From Modicisalibacter sp033446685 (GTDB taxonomy: Bacteria; Pseudomonadota; Gammaproteobacteria; Pseudomonadales; Halomonadaceae): a DNA stretch of 64,000 nt. The notes beneath the pieces were generated by a model. The model was given only the letters and a program-made list of their open reading frames with translations, did no database searches and was not told the DNA's origin. Of this stretch, positions 18,625 through 28,481 are shown one piece after another (position 1 is the first letter of the stretch; every line of letters starts with the position of its first letter). The stretch is taken from contig NZ_JAWQLY010000012.1 in assembly GCF_033446685.1 (NCBI RefSeq), positions 62,001-126,000 on the forward strand. The letters are read 5' to 3'. Made by a program: the position numbers and the translations under genes.

Positions 18625-18915
18625 CTAGTCGCCTGCCGTGCGCCGCCATGGCGTCACGGCGGGCGTCGATTCCTCGTCGGTATCCCTCTCAGCGCATGCC
18701 GGCCTAGTGGGAGCGACACAGGCCAGCACCAGCTCGTGCAAGTCATGCGGCGTCAACTCGGCACGCTGTGCCTGCGACTGGCCCTCCCAGACGACCAGCA
18801 GGGCGGGTGCCTCGCGGGTCTGGTCGACGCCGACGACACGCCCTACGCAGCGCCGCCGCGGGTCGCGCAGCCGCGCCCCGATCAATCGATGGGCCTGGTC
18901 AACGCTCGCGTTCAT
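18625..18915 (-). CDS. Small uncharacterised protein upstream of the diguanylate cyclase
   Basis: A 96-residue basic protein that I do not recognise by name. ATG 18915 has an AGAGGAA ribosome site, and the stop is one base from the cyclase start, which together support a real coupled gene. Residues 8-55 (AHRLIGARLRDPRRRCVGRV then VGVDQ, ALLVVWEG) resemble a short beta-rich PRC-barrel-like fold in pattern, with no diagnostic motif. The C-terminal third is polar and probably disordered. Could be a partner of the cyclase; that is inference from position. Confidence 0.55.
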   Translation of the reverse strand: MNASVDQAHRLIGARLRDPRRRCVGRVVGVDQTREAPALLVVWEGQSQAQRAELTPHDLHELVLACVAPTRPACAERDTDEESTPAVTPWRRTAGD

Positions 18916-19219
18916 GGTTCCTCTGCATGGTCGAATGCTCCACCGCAACGGTTATACGTTTCAGGCTAGCTTAGCAGGCCAGCATCGAGTCCTCGAACGG
19001 ACTTGGCCTCCGGCAGCGCTTCACTCGTAAGCCATCGCCGCCACGCCTCGTAAGCCACTGCTCCTAGTAGCCGGCATATAAAAAAGGGCGCCCAAGGCGC
19101 CCTGCAATCGTCAGCGAGTATTATAAGGCGGCGGCATGCCGATGCGACATCCGTACGGAGCCGTGAGAGCGCGAGGAGGTCTCACCGGCACGCCGCCACA
19201 CCTGACGGGGATACCGAAT
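18916..19219. other. 304-base spacer between the small gene and gap
   Basis: No credible gene is present. It holds the gap terminator hairpin near 19074-19103 and presumably the promoter of the minus-strand small gene-cyclase-hydrolase run. Short open frames here lack ribosome sites and family resemblance. Confidence 0.5.
19074..19103 (-). terminator. Rho-independent terminator of gap
   Basis: On the minus strand an 8-bp GC-rich stem (AGGGCGCC with GGCGCCCT, three-base loop) is followed by a run of six T residues. It lies about 115 bases beyond the gap stop codon, in the correct orientation. Confidence 0.85.
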
Positions 19220-20224
19220 TCAGCGAGCCGCGGCCTGCATCGCCAAGGCGGTATCCAGCATGCGGTTGGAAAAGCCCCACTCGTTGTCGTACCAGGCCAT
19301 GACCTTGACCAGCCGGCCGTTGACGCGGGTATGGTTGGCGTCGAACGTGGAGGAATGGGCGTCGTGATTGAAGTCGATCGACACCAGCGGCTGAGCATTG
19401 ACCGCCAGGATCGACGAATCGGCCGCCGCCTTCTCGACGATGGCATTGACCTCTTCCTTGCTGGTCTCGCGACTCGCGGTGAAGGTCAGGTCGACCAGCG
19501 AGACGTTGATCACCGGGATACGCACGGCCAGGCCGTCGAGCTTGCCGTTGAGTTCCGGCAACACCAGGCCGACCGCGGCGGCGGCACCGGTCTTGGTGGG
19601 AATCATCGACTGGGTCGCGCTACGCGCCCGGTACGGATCCTTGTGATAGACGTCCGACAGGTGCTGATCGTTGGTATAGGCGTGCACGGTGGTCATCAGG
19701 CCGTTTTCAATGCCCAGGGCATCGTTGAGCGCCTTGGCCACCGGCGCCAGGCAGTTGGTGGTGCACGAGGCGTTGGAAACCACGCGATGCTCGGCGGTCA
19801 ATATGTCGTCGTTGACGCCGTAGACCACCGTGGCGTCGACGTCGGTTCCGGGTGCCGAGATCAAGACCCGCTCGGCGCCGGCCTCGAGGTGCTTGGCAGC
19901 CGCATCGCGCTTGGTGAACAGCCCGGTGCACTCCATCACCAGATCGACCTTGAGCTCGCGCCACGGCAGTTGGGCGGGATCGCGCTGGGCGAGCGTGCTG
20001 ATTCGATCGCCGTCGACCGATAGCGCCTCGTCGTCGTGGCCGACATCGTGACTAAAATGACCGTGCACGCTGTCATGCTTGAGCAGATGCGCATTGAGCG
20101 CCGGATCGCCCAGGTCATTGATGGCGACCACCTGGATACGATCCCGATAGCCGTTTTCATATAACGCTCGCAAAACGTTACGACCGATACGTCCGAACCC
20201 GTTGATGGCGACACGCAGTGTCAT
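19220..20224 (-). CDS. gap: Glyceraldehyde-3-phosphate dehydrogenase
   Basis: A 334-residue type I GAPDH. NAD-binding INGFGRIGRNVLRA is at the N terminus, the catalytic signature SNASCTTNCLAP contains Cys154, and the C-terminal MAWYDNEWGFSNRM is intact. It oxidises glyceraldehyde 3-phosphate, the triose product of the Entner-Doudoroff route encoded by the divergent genes. The start ATG 20224 has an ideal AAGGAGG; an upstream in-frame extension would translate through a hairpin in the leader and is rejected. Sharing a 197-base divergent promoter region with edd suggests common control by sugar-phosphate signals. Confidence 0.97.
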   Translation of the reverse strand: MTLRVAINGFGRIGRNVLRALYENGYRDRIQVVAINDLGDPALNAHLLKHDSVHGHFSHDVGHDDEALSVDGDRISTLAQRDPAQLPWRELKVDLVMECTGLFTKRDAAAKHLEAGAERVLISAPGTDVDATVVYGVNDDILTAEHRVVSNASCTTNCLAPVAKALNDALGIENGLMTTVHAYTNDQHLSDVYHKDPYRARSATQSMIPTKTGAAAAVGLVLPELNGKLDGLAVRIPVINVSLVDLTFTASRETSKEEVNAIVEKAAADSSILAVNAQPLVSIDFNHDAHSSTFDANHTRVNGRLVKVMAWYDNEWGFSNRMLDTALAMQAAAR

Positions 20225-20266
20225 GGTGGCCTCCTTCAAAGCAACGTGGTGGCGTGAACCTGCTAC

Positions 20267-20308
20267 GCGATCGCCTCTCGCTCTCCTGTTGGAGCGAGAG
20301 GCGATCGC
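20267..20308. repeat. 17-bp perfect inverted repeat in the gap leader
   Basis: Arms 20267-20283 (GCGATCGCCTCTCGCTC) and 20292-20308 are exact reverse complements around an 8-base loop. The near arm ends 43 bases before the gap start codon, so it would lie in the 5' untranslated RNA of gap or act as a DNA operator. No T run follows in either direction. Confidence 0.75.
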
Positions 20309-20364
20309 CATGAAATAATCCTACGCTTTATGCACAATCTGGCCCAAAGAATGACGACGTTCAA

Positions 20365-20386
20365 GTAAATTTTTTGGTAAATTTAC
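20365..20386. promoter_or_regulatory. Candidate operator upstream of edd
   Basis: GTAAATTT occurs at 20365-20372 and 20377-20384; the second copy is embedded in the palindrome GTAAATTTAC (20377-20386). It lies 36-57 bases before the edd start, where a repressor site is expected. It does not have the spacing I recall for HexR boxes, so the regulator is unknown. Confidence 0.4.
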
Positions 20387-20421
20387 ACACATACTTACCT
20401 AACAGTGACTAGGGGTTGTCC

Positions 20422-22274
<1,853 letters not shown>

Positions 22275-22278
<4 letters not shown>

Positions 22279-23243
22279 CGCGTCCGGCGCTGATCGGCGA
22301 CATCGGCGGCACCAATGCGCGCTTCGCGCTGGTGACCCCCGACACCTTCGACCTGCAGGATATCCAGACCCTGCGCTGTGCCGACTACCCGACGCTGGAA
22401 GCCGCGGTCCGCGACTACCTGGCCCGCGTCGGCGCCGACGGCGAGCGCGTTCCGCGCGAGGCCTGCCTGGCGTTCGCCTGTCCGGTGCATGATGACGATG
22501 TCCGCCTGACCAACAACGCCTGGCGCTTTTCCAAGCGCCGGGTGAAGGCCGACCTGGAGCTCGATCTATTCAAGGTGATCAACGATTTCACCGCTCAGGC
22601 GCTGGGCGTCCCGCACATCGACGCCGATCAACTGGTCGCGATCGGCGAGGGTCAGGCCGAAGCCCACCGCGCCCGCCTGGTGATCGGCCCGGGCACCGGC
22701 CTGGGCATGGCCGGGCTGTTCCCCGGCCAGCACGACTGGATTCCGTTGCCCACCGAGGGCGGCCACGTCACCTTTGCACCCACCGACGCCTTCGAGCAGC
22801 AACTGGTATCCTTCCTGCGCGGCAGCTACGGTCGCGTGTCGGTAGAGCGCGTGCTCTGCGGCCAGGGGCTGCTTGATCTGTATCGCGCCCACGCTCACGA
22901 TGCGGGCATCGGCCCACGCCATGAGAGCCCGGCGGCGGTCACCGATGGCGCGCGTGACGGCGATCCCATCGCCGAGGCGACGATCCTGCGCTTTCTCAAG
23001 ATGCTCGGCGACGTCTGCGGCGACGCGGCCCTGACCTTCGGCGCGCGCGGTGGCGTCTATCTCTGTGGTGGCGTCGTGCCGCGACTGATCGACTGGCTTC
23101 CGCAAAGCGATTTTCGTCGCGCCTTCGCCGACAAGGGGCGCATGAGCGACTTCAACGCCAGCTTGCCGGTGTGGGTGGTCACGGCGCCCTGGACCGGCCT
23201 GCTCGGCGCCTGCGAAGCCCTGCACAACCAGGAGGTTTCATGA
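22275..23243 (+). CDS. glk: Glucokinase
   Basis: A 322-residue bacterial glucokinase of the Glk (not ROK) type, phosphorylating glucose with ATP. The phosphate-binding GDIGGTNARFAL is at residues 7-18, the substrate loop NDFTAQALGVP and the adenosine-site GPGTGLGMAGL follow. It overlaps edd by ATGA, feeding glucose 6-phosphate toward 6-phosphogluconate. Confidence 0.95.
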
Positions 23244-24112
23244 TCCCCGCTAGTCTGCGTCACTTGATCGATGACACCCGCGGCCAGCGCCGGGCCGAAT
23301 GGGAAGGCCGCGACGTGTGGCTGGCCAACGAACCCTGGGGCGAGCTCGCCGTATCGCTGCAGGGCGCCCAGGTGCTGCATTTTCGCCCCCCCGGCGATGA
23401 CATCGACGGCTGGCTGTGGGTGACGCCGACCCCGCAGGCGCTGCCCGGGGCGATCCGCGGCGGCATTCCGGTCTGCTGGCCGTGGTTCGCCGACGAGTCG
23501 CCGGATGGCAAGGGTCCGACGCACGGCCCGGCGCGCACGGCCGACTGGCGGCTCGATGCCGCCGACGAGCATCAGGAAGGCATCGAACTGCACCTGTCGC
23601 CGGTCGAGCGATTACATGAACAGCTCGTGCCCCGCGTGGTGATCCAGGCCAACGCCAACCGGCTGCATGTCGAGGTGATCACCGAACACATCGGCGAAAC
23701 GCCGGTCAAGTACACCGGCGCGCTGCACAGCTATTTCAGCGTCAAGCACTGCCACTGGTGCCGCGTCGAGGGCCTGGCCGGCGCGCGCTATCTCGACAAG
23801 CTCGAGGGCTTCGCCGAGCACGTCCAGCAGGGCGAGCTGGGCATCCGCGGGCCGGTCGATCGCATCTACCAGTCCAACCGCGAGGCGGTTCTCGACGACG
23901 GCGTGCGCCGCCTGCGCATCGCCAAGCAGGGCAGCGACTCGACGGTGGTCTGGCATCCCGACAGCGCGCTGCCCGACGACACCCCCGCCGACGCGGGCCA
24001 GCGCTTCCTGTGCGTCGAGGCGGCCTGCACGCGGGTCGATCCGGTATGGCTGGTCCCCGGCGCCCAGCACTTGCTGTCGACCACCATCAGCCGCGACGGG
24101 GACTTCGCATGA
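23240..24112 (+). CDS. D-hexose-6-phosphate mutarotase (YeaD-like)
   Basis: A 290-residue aldose-1-epimerase-like beta-sandwich protein. RGGIPVCWPWFA, HGPARTADW and TGALHSYFSV are typical of the YeaD/hexose-6-phosphate mutarotase branch, with His and Glu residues that act as acid and base. It interconverts anomers of glucose 6-phosphate. ATG 23240 follows AGGAGG and overlaps the glk stop; the open frame before it lies inside glk and is rejected. Confidence 0.9.
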   Translation: MIPASLRHLIDDTRGQRRAEWEGRDVWLANEPWGELAVSLQGAQVLHFRPPGDDIDGWLWVTPTPQALPGAIRGGIPVCWPWFADESPDGKGPTHGPARTADWRLDAADEHQEGIELHLSPVERLHEQLVPRVVIQANANRLHVEVITEHIGETPVKYTGALHSYFSVKHCHWCRVEGLAGARYLDKLEGFAEHVQQGELGIRGPVDRIYQSNREAVLDDGVRRLRIAKQGSDSTVVWHPDSALPDDTPADAGQRFLCVEAACTRVDPVWLVPGAQHLLSTTISRDGDFA

Positions 24113-24984
24113 GCGACCCGCTGGCGTTCGACGCGCCCTTCCTGCTGGGCATGATGCGCCTTCACAACGCCTATGAACTGTCGACGCCCACGGCGCTGGC
24201 CGACTGGCTCGAGGCGCGTCTCGACGAAGGTCTGCACTGGTTCGATCATGCCGACATCTACGGCAGCCGCGAATGCGAGACGCGCTTCGGCGAAGCCCTC
24301 CGGGCACGCCCGGCGCTGGCCTCTCGCGTGCGCGTGGTAGCCAAGGTGAACATCGTGCTTCCCGGGCTCGACGACTCGGGTTTCGCCGTCAAGCACTACG
24401 ACACCACTCCCGGGTACCTGAGCGCCTCGATCGACGCCTCGCTTGCGCGGCTGGGCGTCGAGCGCCTCGATCACTTGCTGCTGCACCGCCCCGACCCGCT
24501 GATGGAACCCGCGGAAACGGCCGGGGCGCTCGATGCCGCGATCGACGCCGGCAAGGTCGGCGCGGTCGGCGTGTCGAACTTCATGCCCGAGCAGTGGCGA
24601 CGCCTGCAGCGCGCGATGCGCCACGAGCTGTACGCTCATCAGTTGGAACTCTCGCTGGCCCACGCCGAGCCGCTGTTCGACGGCCTCTACGACGCCGTGC
24701 TCAACGACGGCCACCGGCCGATGGCCTGGGCGCCGTTGGGCGGCGGCAGCGTCTTCGAGGACGTCCTCGGCAGCTCGCTGAGTTCGCTTGCCGAAACCCT
24801 CGGTGTCAGCCGGGCCGGACTCGCGCTGGCCTGGCTGCGGCGCATTCCCGGCTCGCCGGTGCCGGTGATCGGCACGCTCAAGGCCTCGCGGATCCAGGCG
24901 CTGGTCACCGACAGCAACCTGACGATCGACCGCGCCACCTGGTTCATGCTGCTCGAGGAGTCGCGCGGCCATCGCGTCGGCTGA
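24109..24984 (+). CDS. Aldo/keto reductase (YdhF-like)
   Basis: A 291-residue NADP-type aldo/keto reductase. The catalytic tetrad is visible: Asp and Tyr in WFDHADIYG, Lys in VVAKVN, and His in LLLHRPDP. The sequence resembles the YdhF branch, whose substrate is unknown. It overlaps the mutarotase gene by ATGA, so it belongs to the sugar operon; a role in reducing a sugar or a reactive triose-derived carbonyl would fit but is inference. Confidence 0.9.
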   Translation: MSDPLAFDAPFLLGMMRLHNAYELSTPTALADWLEARLDEGLHWFDHADIYGSRECETRFGEALRARPALASRVRVVAKVNIVLPGLDDSGFAVKHYDTTPGYLSASIDASLARLGVERLDHLLLHRPDPLMEPAETAGALDAAIDAGKVGAVGVSNFMPEQWRRLQRAMRHELYAHQLELSLAHAEPLFDGLYDAVLNDGHRPMAWAPLGGGSVFEDVLGSSLSSLAETLGVSRAGLALAWLRRIPGSPVPVIGTLKASRIQALVTDSNLTIDRATWFMLLEESRGHRVG

Positions 24985-25112
24985 ACGGCGCTTTCGGTAA
25001 ATGCGCTTTCGGCCAATGGCGAATTGCTCGTCATACTGAGGCGCGGGATCATCACGTGACACGATTCACCTTCGACCCTCAATTGACGCTGACAACAAAA
25101 GGACACGCCCTC

Positions 25113-26771
25113 ATGTTCCAACTCACCCGCAGCGTGACCTGGCAGGCGTTGCAACGCCTGCACCGGGAAACCGCCGACGATCGCATCCGCGACTACTTCA
25201 CCGCCGATCCCGCGCGCTTCGACAAGATGAGTCTGCGCGTCGGCGGGCTGTTCCTCGATTACTCCAAGCACCACATTTCCGATGCGGTGCTCGCCAAGCT
25301 GATCGAGCTGGCCAAGCATTCGGCGCTGGTGCAGCGCCGCGCGCAGATGTTCTCCGGCGACATCATCAACGTCACCGAAGACCGCCCGGTACTGCACACC
25401 GCCCTGCGCAACCTCGCCGACGAGCCATTGATGGTCGACGGCAAGGACGTGATGCCCGAGATCCGCAGCACCCGCGAGCAGATCCGCGACTTCTCCGAGG
25501 CCGTCCGCGACGGCAGCTGGAAGGGCTACAACGGCAAGCGCATCAAGGACGTGGTCAACATCGGCATCGGCGGATCGGACCTGGGTCCCAACATGGCCTG
25601 CCGGGCACTGCTCAAGTATCGCCACAGCGAACTCAACTTCCACTTCGTCTCCAACGTCGACGGCGCGCACATCCAGAAGGTGCTGAGGGCGCTGGATCCG
25701 GCGACCACGCTGTTCATCGTATCGACCAAGACCTTCTCGACCCAGGAGACACTGCTCAACGCCAAGACCGCGCGACGCTGGTTCCTCGACAACGCCGGCG
25801 AAGACGCCGATGTCGGCGCGCACTTCATCGCCGCCTCGACCAACCGCAAGGCGGCGATGGAGTTCGGCATTCGCGAGGAGAACGTCTTCGAGTTCTGGGC
25901 CTGGGTCGGCGGGCGCTATTCGATGTGGTCGTCGATCGGCCTGCCGATCGCCCTGTCGATCGGCTTCGATGGCTTCATGGAACTTCTCGAGGGCGCCTAC
26001 GAGATGGATCAGCACTTCATCGAGGCGCCGTTCGAGCAGAACATGCCGGTGCTGATGGCGCTGATCGGCATCTGGTACATCAACTTCCAGGGCGCCGAGA
26101 CCCAGGCCATCGTGCCCTACGATCAGGCGCTGCATCAGTTGCCGTCGTTCCTGCAGCAACTCGACATGGAGTCCAACGGCAAGTCGGTGGACATCTTCGG
26201 CCATCCCGTGGATTACAAGACCGGCCCGATCGTCTGGGGCCAGACCGGTTCCAACGGCCAGCACGCCTTCTTCCAGCTGCTGCACCAGGGTACGCGCTAC
26301 GTGCCGATCGACTTCATCGCCTCGCTCAAGCCCGACGAGGGCATGGAGGAGCATCACTTCGCGCTGCTCACCAACATGCTCGCCCAGGCCAACGCCTTCA
26401 TGGAGGGCAGCCAGGAAGGCAGCCGACTCGACCCCTACAGCTGCCCCGGCAACCGGCCGTCTAGCACGCTGCTGCTCGACGAACTGACGCCGCGCAACCT
26501 CGGCGCGCTGCTCGCGCTCTATGAACACAAGGTGTTCGTCCAGGGGGTGATCTGGAACATAAACTCCTTCGATCAGTGGGGCGTGCAGCTCGGCAAGCGC
26601 ATCGCCGGCGAGATCAGCGAGCGCATCGACGAACGCACCCAGGACTTCGACGCCTCGACCCAGGGTCTGCTGGCCCTGATGCGCGAGCATTTCCCGGCGC
26701 ATCGCCCCGCCGAGACGGCGGGCGCGAAGACGTCCAAGAAGCCATCCACCAACCGGCAAGGCAAGCGCTGA
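25113..26771 (+). CDS. pgi: Glucose-6-phosphate isomerase
   Basis: A 552-residue Pgi, close to the 549 residues of E. coli. The sugar-phosphate loops NIGIGGSDLGP and VSTKTFSTQET, GSNGQHAFFQLLHQG, and the C-terminal FDQWGVQLGKR with the catalytic Lys are present; the last motif has Gln where Glu is usual. It links fructose 6-phosphate from the downstream fructokinase to glucose 6-phosphate. ATG 25113 has AAAAGGA ten bases upstream. A 128-base gap after the aldo/keto reductase gene may contain a second promoter. The C-terminal 25 residues are a basic K/T/A tail. Confidence 0.97.
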   Translation: MFQLTRSVTWQALQRLHRETADDRIRDYFTADPARFDKMSLRVGGLFLDYSKHHISDAVLAKLIELAKHSALVQRRAQMFSGDIINVTEDRPVLHTALRNLADEPLMVDGKDVMPEIRSTREQIRDFSEAVRDGSWKGYNGKRIKDVVNIGIGGSDLGPNMACRALLKYRHSELNFHFVSNVDGAHIQKVLRALDPATTLFIVSTKTFSTQETLLNAKTARRWFLDNAGEDADVGAHFIAASTNRKAAMEFGIREENVFEFWAWVGGRYSMWSSIGLPIALSIGFDGFMELLEGAYEMDQHFIEAPFEQNMPVLMALIGIWYINFQGAETQAIVPYDQALHQLPSFLQQLDMESNGKSVDIFGHPVDYKTGPIVWGQTGSNGQHAFFQLLHQGTRYVPIDFIASLKPDEGMEEHHFALLTNMLAQANAFMEGSQEGSRLDPYSCPGNRPSSTLLLDELTPRNLGALLALYEHKVFVQGVIWNINSFDQWGVQLGKRIAGEISERIDERTQDFDASTQGLLALMREHFPAHRPAETAGAKTSKKPSTNRQGKR

Positions 26772-27739
26772 TGACTCCCGTGATCGCCTTCGGCGAGGCC
26801 CTCGTCGACATGCTATCGAGCCGCCTGGGCGACGCCAGCGGCCAGGAAACCTTCACCCCCTATGCCGGCGGTGCACCGGCCAACGTTGCCGTGGCCTGCG
26901 CCCGGCTCGGCGTGCCCAGCCGCTTTCTGGGCATGGTCGGCGAGGACCGCTTCGGGCGATTCCTGACCGACGAGATGGCCAGCCACGGCGTCGACGTCTC
27001 GGGCGTGGTGACCACCTCCGAGGCGCGCACCGCGCTGGCCTTCGTCTCGCGCGACGCGCACGGCGAGCGCACCTTCGATTTCTACCGGCCGCCGGCGGCG
27101 GATCTGTTGTATCGGCTCGAGCACCTGCCGACGGGGGTGTTCGCCAAACCGGCGATCGTCCACCTGTGCAGCAACAGCCTGACCGAGGAGACCATCGCCG
27201 AGACCACCCTGACGCTGGCCGACATCGCCCAGCGCTCGGGTAGCCTGGTCAGCGTCGACGCCAACCTGCGCGCCAACCTGTGGCCGGACGGCCAGGTCGA
27301 CGTCGCTCGGGTCACCGCGCTGCTCGACCGTGCCCAACTGGTCAAGCTCTCCGCCGACGAGGTCGAGGCGCTGCGCGGCGACCATCCGGTGGACGCCTGG
27401 ATCAGCCAGCGCCTGGCCGCCGGGGTGCGGCTGGTGGTGATCACCGACGGCGCCGAGCCGGTGAGTGTGCACCGCCTCGACCAACGCTTCGAGATCGTCC
27501 CGCCCGCGGTCCAGGCGGTCGACACCACCGCCGGTGGCGACGCCTTCATCGGCGGCCTGCTGGCGATGCTCGCCGAGGCCGACATCGATGCCGCCGGCTT
27601 TGCCGACTGGTGCGACGACAGCGAGGGACTGCAGCGCGCGGTCCGGATCGCCTGCCGCTGTGGCGCGCATGCCGTCACCCTACCGGGTGCCTACGCCGCG
27701 CTGCCCTCGCGCGAGGATCTCGAACGGCTCAAGCACTGA
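26771..27739 (+). CDS. PfkB-family fructokinase
   Basis: A 322-residue ribokinase-fold sugar kinase. The substrate signature YAGGAPANVAVACARLG is near residue 35, and the C-terminal DTTAGGDAFIGGLL carries the catalytic Asp and anion hole. Gene context with pgi points to fructose as substrate, giving fructose 6-phosphate. Its start overlaps the pgi stop by one base (TGATG), so the two are coupled. A 2-keto-3-deoxygluconate kinase role is a less likely alternative from sequence. Confidence 0.9.
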   Translation: MTPVIAFGEALVDMLSSRLGDASGQETFTPYAGGAPANVAVACARLGVPSRFLGMVGEDRFGRFLTDEMASHGVDVSGVVTTSEARTALAFVSRDAHGERTFDFYRPPAADLLYRLEHLPTGVFAKPAIVHLCSNSLTEETIAETTLTLADIAQRSGSLVSVDANLRANLWPDGQVDVARVTALLDRAQLVKLSADEVEALRGDHPVDAWISQRLAAGVRLVVITDGAEPVSVHRLDQRFEIVPPAVQAVDTTAGGDAFIGGLLAMLAEADIDAAGFADWCDDSEGLQRAVRIACRCGAHAVTLPGAYAALPSREDLERLKH

Positions 27740-27759
27740 GCCGGCCGGGACCGGCGCGC

Positions 27760-28422
27760 TCAACCCAGTCGTTGGCCCAGCCAGTCGCCGATCACCCCGA
27801 TCTGCTCCGGGCATAGCGCGTGGGCCATGGGAAAGCTGCGGTATTCGGCGGGCACGCCCAGTTCGCGGACCTTTTCATAACCCGCGCGGCCCAATTGTTC
27901 GGGAACCACCGGGTCGAAGGTGCCGTGATGCACGGCGGTGGGTAGGTCCAGGTTGGCGGCTGCCAGCCGCAGCGAATCGGCGGTGGCGAAATAGGTCGAC
28001 AGCGCCAGCAATCCGGCCAGCGGCTCGGGATAGCTCAGGGCCGCCTCGTAGGCCACCGCGCCGCCCTGCGAGAAACCGGCGACGACGATCCGCCGGCTGT
28101 CGATGCCGGCCGCACGCTGGGCATCGATCAATTCATGGACGTAGCCCGCCGAGGCCTTGAGCTGCACCTCGTCGACCTCTCGGGAAAGATCCATCGCCAG
28201 AATGTCGTACCAGGCCGGCATGCGCATCCCGCCGTTGACGGTCACCGCGCGCTGCGGCGCGTGCGGCAACACGCAGCGTAGCGCCAGGCCTTTGGGCAGG
28301 TTGAGTGCCGGCAACAGCGGAGCGAAGTCGTTGCCATCGGCGCCCAGCCCGTGCAGCAGGATCAGCGCCGCATCGGCGCTCGCGCCGTTGCGCGGCTCGA
28401 TGATCAATGGCTCTCGGGGCAT
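27760..28422 (-). CDS. Phospholipase/carboxylesterase family hydrolase
   Basis: A 220-residue alpha/beta hydrolase of the small carboxylesterase (acyl-protein thioesterase-like) family. LILLHGLGADGNDF is the oxyanion region, GFSQGG holds Ser118, GTFDPVVP the Asp and PMAHALCPEQ the His. Cytoplasmic; substrates for this group are usually short acyl esters. A GAGGAG site precedes ATG 28422. Its 3' end faces the fructokinase with a 20-base gap. Confidence 0.9.
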   Translation of the reverse strand: MPREPLIIEPRNGASADAALILLHGLGADGNDFAPLLPALNLPKGLALRCVLPHAPQRAVTVNGGMRMPAWYDILAMDLSREVDEVQLKASAGYVHELIDAQRAAGIDSRRIVVAGFSQGGAVAYEAALSYPEPLAGLLALSTYFATADSLRLAAANLDLPTAVHHGTFDPVVPEQLGRAGYEKVRELGVPAEYRSFPMAHALCPEQIGVIGDWLGQRLG

Positions 28423-28481
28423 GTCTTCTCCTCATTCGATCGATCGTTTGCGCCAGCCTATCACGCCGCCCGGCCAGGCGG

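Larger units (their letters stand above)
20225..20421. promoter_or_regulatory. Divergent gap/edd control region
   Basis: This 197-base spacer holds both promoters. On the gap side is a perfect 17-bp hairpin; on the edd side an AT-rich tract with two GTAAATTT direct repeats twelve bases apart, the second being part of the palindrome GTAAATTTAC. The edd ribosome site AGGGG lies six bases before ATG 20422. Confidence 0.6.

Noticed and set aside
24687..26759. A 690-codon open frame opposite pgi
   Set aside because: Antisense of a highly conserved enzyme; no ribosome site or domain.
27740..27755. Short GCCGG/CCGGC hairpin between fructokinase and carboxylesterase genes
   Set aside because: Only a 5-bp stem with no T run; likely chance in GC-rich DNA.
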